Source: Posidoniimonas polymericola (GTDB lineage Bacteria > Planctomycetota > Planctomycetia > Pirellulales > Lacipirellulaceae). Taken from it: 64,000 nucleotides of DNA. The translations under genes and the position numbers were made by a program. Of the stretch, positions 60,403 through 64,000 are shown one piece after another. The stretch lies in NCBI RefSeq assembly GCF_007859935.1, contig NZ_SJPO01000007.1:186001-250000 (forward strand). Reading direction: 5' to 3'. Below the pieces are notes generated by a model. The model was given only the letters and a program-made list of their open reading frames with translations, was not told the DNA's origin and ran no database searches. Every line of letters starts with the position of its first letter. Position 1 is the first letter of the stretch.

Positions 60403-62091
60403 TTATCCGTCGCTCTTCGCAAGCTCAAACTCGAACAACGCCACCCCCTGCCGAGGCACGATTGTCGAGAGTTCAGCCCGCTTGCCTTCTGTGTTCCTAA
60501 GCTCGGTTCCGGGCAGGGCCTCTAGTCGCGACGCGGCCTGCAGCCGCCGATACTGCTCGCTGTTTGGGGCTCCAGGCGACCCCATCGCTTGCCACGCCGC
60601 GTAGCTGTTGGCGTGATCCTCATCGACTCGCCAGGCGTTGGCGACGCGCTGCACGCTGTCGGATGGCAGGCTCACGGTGACGCTCGCGTCGGCGCCGGGA
60701 AGGTCGTCGTCGTGGTAGTGCCACACGAGCACCCACAGCCGTTCCCCTTGAACGCTTGCGAGGCAACCCACATCGGGCCGGTCCCGCACACCTTTCTCGA
60801 TTATCTCATCAAGCGGCGTCTGGTGCGAGCTTTCGCTGGCGACCCGTTCGCCCCCCATCCGCGAAAACAGGCGAAACACGTTCAGCACTGGCAACGCCAC
60901 GCCGTTCGAGGCGAGTTGCCGGAAGCCCGCGAAGTACGGCTGGTCCTCGAACTCGAACGCCCAGGTGAGGGCGCCTTCGAGCCGCACGCCGCGCTTGTCC
61001 GCCAGCTGGTGCAGCCTGGCGAAGCTTGCTGCCGTGTAGCTCGAGTAGACCGTGCCGTTGCGGTAGCTGAACTGTCGCCCCTGGCACGCCGCACACCCCT
61101 CCGGATCGCACTCGCCAATTATAATCGGAGTTTCGCGGAGTTCAGGGAATGAGGCGACAATCTTGAAACCGCGGTCAACGGTCGCCAGCTGCTGGGCGAT
61201 CCCCATGCGGATGTGGTCGTCCTCCCACCGGGGCGCCCCTTTGGCGTGGAATGCGATGAAATCGAGCGGGGTCCCCTCCCCGCCGGTGGCGGCATTCTTC
61301 CCCCGCAGGCAGTGTTCGAGGAACGCCCGGGTAAACTCGCCGCCGTCGCCGGCCGAGTGCGGACCGCCGACCCGGGCCTCCGGCAGCGCCCTCCGCACGC
61401 CGGCGATGGTGTGGTCGTGAAGCCGGAGGAACTCCTCCCGCGTCCCACCCCAGTAACCGCCGGGGTGCATGTTGGCCTCGTTCCAGGTCTCCCAATACCA
61501 GGAGGCCGCCTCCTGGGCGCCGTACCTCTCGGCGCAGTGCTTCGCCATCTCGTAGACAAGGTTTTCCCACTCGGCGAAGTCCTTGGGCGGCTGGCGCCAG
61601 CCGGTCATGATATCGCTGTAGGGGAGACCCGGCCGCCACTCGTGGCGGTACGGGGTCGGCTGGCGTGACAGGACCTCCGGCATGAAACCAACCTCGACGT
61701 AAGGCTTCACTCCGCCCGCGATCAGCGTGTCAAAGATCCGATCGACGACTTCCCAGTCGTAGACCGGCCGGCCATCGTTGTCGTAGGTGTAGGCGTTCGA
61801 GCTGCCCCACTTCAGGGCGGGCGTCTTGTCGCCGCTGGTGAGCAGGTTGTGCGGGCGGAAGAAGACCGAACCTGGCCGCAAGGCGCCCAGCTCGCCGGTA
61901 AGCTTCTCGCCGTCCTTCATGTAGACGTAGTTGGGCTCGTCGGCGCCGAAGAACCGCCAAATCGGCCGCAGCGGCCCGATGGTCTCCGCGGGGTCGATCG
62001 AAACCTGCACGTCGAACGGTTCGGCCGCCGACAGCGGGGCGAGCGGCGTCAGCAGCAACGCCGCAGCTAGCGTCATACTCAGGTTATTCAT
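60403..62091 (-). CDS. Secreted GH39-like glycosidase
   Basis: A 562-residue secreted protein with a signal peptide (about 1-22, cleaved near LSAAE). The (beta/alpha)8 domain (about 45-390) has GHxxF-like WRFFGADEPNYVYMKDGEKL near residue 45, then the acid/base Glu in WETWNEANMHPG near 200 and the likely nucleophile Glu in IIIGECDPEG near 310, the layout of GH39 beta-xylosidases/alpha-iduronidases. A C-terminal beta-sandwich follows. Substrate is not certain; the neighbouring GH43 and GH51 genes point to arabinoxylan or a related glycan. GGAG lies seven bases before the ATG. The small secreted protein gene ends 11 bp upstream. Confidence 0.82.
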   Translation of the reverse strand: MNNLSMTLAAALLLTPLAPLSAAEPFDVQVSIDPAETIGPLRPIWRFFGADEPNYVYMKDGEKLTGELGALRPGSVFFRPHNLLTSGDKTPALKWGSSNAYTYDNDGRPVYDWEVVDRIFDTLIAGGVKPYVEVGFMPEVLSRQPTPYRHEWRPGLPYSDIMTGWRQPPKDFAEWENLVYEMAKHCAERYGAQEAASWYWETWNEANMHPGGYWGGTREEFLRLHDHTIAGVRRALPEARVGGPHSAGDGGEFTRAFLEHCLRGKNAATGGEGTPLDFIAFHAKGAPRWEDDHIRMGIAQQLATVDRGFKIVASFPELRETPIIIGECDPEGCAACQGRQFSYRNGTVYSSYTAASFARLHQLADKRGVRLEGALTWAFEFEDQPYFAGFRQLASNGVALPVLNVFRLFSRMGGERVASESSHQTPLDEIIEKGVRDRPDVGCLASVQGERLWVLVWHYHDDDLPGADASVTVSLPSDSVQRVANAWRVDEDHANSYAAWQAMGSPGAPNSEQYRRLQAASRLEALPGTELRNTEGKRAELSTIVPRQGVALFEFELAKSDG

Positions 62092-62102
62092 GATGCTCTC
62101 CG

Positions 62103-62402
62103 TCAATGAATTGGGGATGCCGCGAACGCCGCCGGTACAAGCAGAGCAGCGCCGGGCGAGAGCACGCCATACGGGTTGACCATGATGGTGTCGGCGATGG
62201 TCAGCAACGGGTTATTGTAGTCGACCTGCCCGGTGTTGCGGTCGTCGACAACGATCCGCCCCTCAGACAAGGCGATGGGGTCGCCGTCCGACGAGACGCC
62301 TCCGAGCTCCGCAACGAAGATCTTGTCCCCGATCCCGAGGACCGGCGTGGCGCCGAGCGCCAAGCCGACGAGCAGGCCGCAAGAGAGCAGGGGTGTTCTC
62401 AT
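62103..62402 (-). CDS. Small secreted protein of unknown function
   Basis: A 99-residue protein with a signal peptide (about 1-23: LLSCGLLVGLALGATPVLG). The mature part, about 75 residues, has short beta-type segments such as VAELGGVSSDGDPIALSEGRIVVDDRN. The C-terminus is hydrophobic (AALLVPAAFAASPIH) but carries no PEP motif. It may be a truncated relative of the PEP-CTERM proteins around it. It sits between GH39 and GH43 genes on the same strand, close to both. I do not recognise a family. Confidence 0.55.
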   Translation of the reverse strand: MRTPLLSCGLLVGLALGATPVLGIGDKIFVAELGGVSSDGDPIALSEGRIVVDDRNTGQVDYNNPLLTIADTIMVNPYGVLSPGAALLVPAAFAASPIH

Positions 62403-62450
62403 CGTGTGCAATCTATTTGGAGCAGGACGCGGCGCGGGCTACGGCTGAGG

Positions 62451-63500
62451 TCAGGGCTCGGGAGGATTCGGACCGCTGGACGATGCCGCGGGCTGCGGGG
62501 GACGCCGCCGCGGTCGGCGAGGAGTGGTGTCATTGGCGACTAGCTGGACGTTGGTCGCTTGCGGCCAGTTGTCGTCCGACCAGGCGAACTCGGCGAGCCC
62601 CAGCTTCGAGCGTCCCCGGTCGTCGCGGTCGTAGTAGTGGAATCCGAAACGCCGCTGCTCGCCGTCCTGAACCATCGCGACATGGCCCGGCCCGATCCGC
62701 CGGCCGAGCGTCTCGAGCACCAGCGTCCCGCCACCCTCCAGCAGCGGCGTGCCGTCGCGGTCGAGGTAGGGGCCGGTCACCGCTTCGCTGCGGCCTACCA
62801 GGATGCGGTAGGTGCTCTCCACGCCGCGGCAGCAAAGGCCGTGGTTCACAAACAGAAAATAAACACCGTCACGCTTAATTAGTGTCGGCGCTTCGATCAT
62901 TTCTGCCCAAGCGAGGCGTGTCTTGTCTGCCCCCTTGAGTGACAGCCCGGTCGCCGGGTCGAGTTCCACCAGGTACAGGCCCTGCCAGTACGATCCAAAC
63001 GCCATCCAGTGGCGTCCGTCGTCGTCGACGAGGACCGACGGGTCGATGGCGTTGTAGGGCGCGTCGGGGTTAGAAGTCACCACCGCGCCGCGGTCGACCC
63101 AGCTATAGTCTTTGGATTCCGGATCGAGCGAGCGTGTCGCCACGAGGCCGATGCCGGAGTTCTGCTTGCCAAACTGCGAAGCAGAGTAGTACAGCCGGTA
63201 TTCGTCGCCGACCCGCACGATGTCGGGCGCCCAGTAGTGGCCCCGGAAGCCCGGGACCAACTCGGGGATCCACGCCGGGCGGCTCTCCTGGGCAAAAACG
63301 CCCGGCCCGGAGGTCCAGTTCTCAAGATCGGGCGAGGTGAGCGACTGCACCCCCCAGCCGGTCGAGAACAGCCGCCAGTGACCACCCTCGCGGACAATCG
63401 ACGAAGGGTCGTGCACGCGTACGTGCCCCGAGAGCACCGCTTCGTCGGCTGCCGCTGCGGCGCAGCACGCGAGCACGCAACACCCGGGGGCCCAATGCAT
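62451..63500 (-). CDS. Secreted GH43-family arabinanase-like enzyme
   Basis: A 349-residue five-bladed-propeller enzyme of family GH43 with a signal peptide (about 1-19). The catalytic base is Asp31 in VHDPSSIV, the pKa-modulating Asp is Asp153 in NAIDPSVLVDDDG, and the general acid is Glu204 in MIEAPTLIKRDG. WAPDIVRVGDEYRLYYS near residue 90 is typical of endo-arabinanases and related GH43 proteins. The last 30 residues are Arg/Pro-rich and probably disordered. It shares one base with the upstream gene (TAATG), so the two are translated together. Confidence 0.9.
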   Translation of the reverse strand: MHWAPGCCVLACCAAAAADEAVLSGHVRVHDPSSIVREGGHWRLFSTGWGVQSLTSPDLENWTSGPGVFAQESRPAWIPELVPGFRGHYWAPDIVRVGDEYRLYYSASQFGKQNSGIGLVATRSLDPESKDYSWVDRGAVVTSNPDAPYNAIDPSVLVDDDGRHWMAFGSYWQGLYLVELDPATGLSLKGADKTRLAWAEMIEAPTLIKRDGVYFLFVNHGLCCRGVESTYRILVGRSEAVTGPYLDRDGTPLLEGGGTLVLETLGRRIGPGHVAMVQDGEQRRFGFHYYDRDDRGRSKLGLAEFAWSDDNWPQATNVQLVANDTTPRRPRRRPPQPAASSSGPNPPEP

Positions 63501-64000
63501 TACTGGGCTCCCTTGGTCGTCGTCCTCAAAATCGTAAAGGAGTGTGGTGGCAGGTCGATTGTCGAGTCGGCGCCCGAGAGGCGCTGCCGCGACGCTTGGG
63601 GCGAAACCTGTTGGGGCGCGTCGATTGAGTTTTCGTCTTCCGGATCGCCCGAGAGCCGGATCACCTGGGCCTCGCGGGGGCCGCCGGCGAGGCCGTTGAG
63701 CTGCAGCCGCACCGTGGTTGGTTCATCGGTGGGATTCACGAGTTTGACAATCGCCTTGCCGCCATCATCGGCAGTCGAAGCCCCAGCGAACACGCGGTCA
63801 ATCTGTGGCCTCGGGATTTCGACGTCGTGCACGACCTCCCCGTCGAGTGAGCAGATTACCCGTTCGCCCTGCACCACGACCTTGACGTCGTACCAGCGGC
63901 CGGTCTCGATCGTGCCCTCGGCGTCAACGACCTGCCGCGGGGTGGTCGAGTGGGCCGCTTGCTGATCGATCAGCCCGTGCCGCTTGTTGTTCCAGCCGCC
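63500..64000 (-). CDS. GH51-like alpha-L-arabinofuranosidase, C-terminal part (5' cut by window edge)
   Basis: The reading frame is open to the last base of the window, so only about 166 C-terminal residues are seen. The segment GGWNNKRHGLI, then TGRWYDVKVVVQGERVICSLDG (a concanavalin-like module), AIVKLVNPTDEPTTVRLQLNG and the end PPHSFTILR match the C-terminal part of GH51 alpha-L-arabinofuranosidases. The catalytic domain lies outside the window. It is the first visible gene of the GH51-GH43-GH39 cluster and overlaps GH43 by one base. Confidence 0.78.
   Translation of the reverse strand, partial: GGWNNKRHGLIDQQAAHSTTPRQVVDAEGTIETGRWYDVKVVVQGERVICSLDGEVVHDVEIPRPQIDRVFAGASTADDGGKAIVKLVNPTDEPTTVRLQLNGLAGGPREAQVIRLSGDPEDENSIDAPQQVSPQASRQRLSGADSTIDLPPHSFTILRTTTKGAQ

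Noticed and set aside
1-64000. CRISPR arrays, tRNA or rRNA genes and insertion sequences
   Set aside because: I looked in all longer gaps for regular repeats, tRNA T-loop patterns and transposase motifs and saw none. A tRNAscan-SE, Infernal and ISfinder run would settle it.

Overview
The window is a high-GC bacterial chromosome segment with an almost uninterrupted run of genes. The gene set points to a planctomycete, probably of the order Pirellulales: prepilin-like DUF1559 proteins, PEP-CTERM proteins with dockerin repeats, small Cys-lipoproteins beside them, a formylglycine-type sulfatase, a membrane-anchored alpha/alpha-toroid protein and an ExeA-like ATPase. This placement is inferred from gene families. 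I see no rRNA, tRNA, CRISPR array, transposase or phage gene.

Layout. (1) 1-7959: a type VI secretion (T6SS) core. tssB (cut by the window edge), tssC, a small DUF4157 zinc-protease-like protein, hcp, tssE, tssF and tssG lie on the + strand, with tssK convergent on the - strand. (2) 8130-17541: a GGDEF diguanylate cyclase, a Tat-exported TIM-barrel isomerase-like protein, a secreted HAD phosphatase, a sulfatase with a strong terminator, an OprB-type porin, a PPOX-fold flavoprotein and the toroid protein. (3) 17817-22718: a membrane-microdomain operon of a long NfeD with two degenerate ClpP-like domains, a short NfeD, flotillin-like FloA and a single-pass protein. (4) 23069-29359: FmdB zinc ribbon, two small membrane proteins behind a near-consensus promoter, a conserved unknown protein, a coiled-coil protein with a PD-(D/E)XK-like core, DUF4404, an AAA ATPase and RsmE.

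(5) 29401-56065: a large carbohydrate-utilisation region without SusC/SusD. A - strand operon encodes a SASA esterase, a DUF4185 beta-propeller, a six-hairpin glycosidase and a sodium:solute symporter. Divergent from it are a DUF1559 pseudopilin, an EF-hand lipoprotein, two paralogous PEP-CTERM proteins and a TPR protein, then an operon of a GntR/LacI-type regulator, a BadF-type sugar kinase, a mannose-6-phosphate isomerase and a GNAT protein. A second cassette holds a PEP-CTERM/dockerin protein, DUF1559 and a lipoprotein. Beside it is a LacI regulator divergent from GH130 phosphorylase, a second symporter and a GH5 mannanase-like enzyme. Together these suggest import and breakdown of mannose-containing glycans, with hexose phosphates entering through the kinase and isomerase. 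(6) 56393-59610: a pta-ackA operon. (7) 59656-64000: an arabinan/arabinoxylan-type - strand cluster (GH51, GH43, a small secreted protein, GH39, PEP-CTERM/dockerin).

The features I would check first are the stand-alone DUF4157 protein inside the T6SS operon, a repeated TCAA-N4-TTGA-type operator on both sides of the LacI gene, a dockerin module inserted inside one of two tandem PEP-CTERM paralogues, tandem short hairpins recurring in several intergenic gaps, and the two-domain NfeD lacking an aligned catalytic serine.
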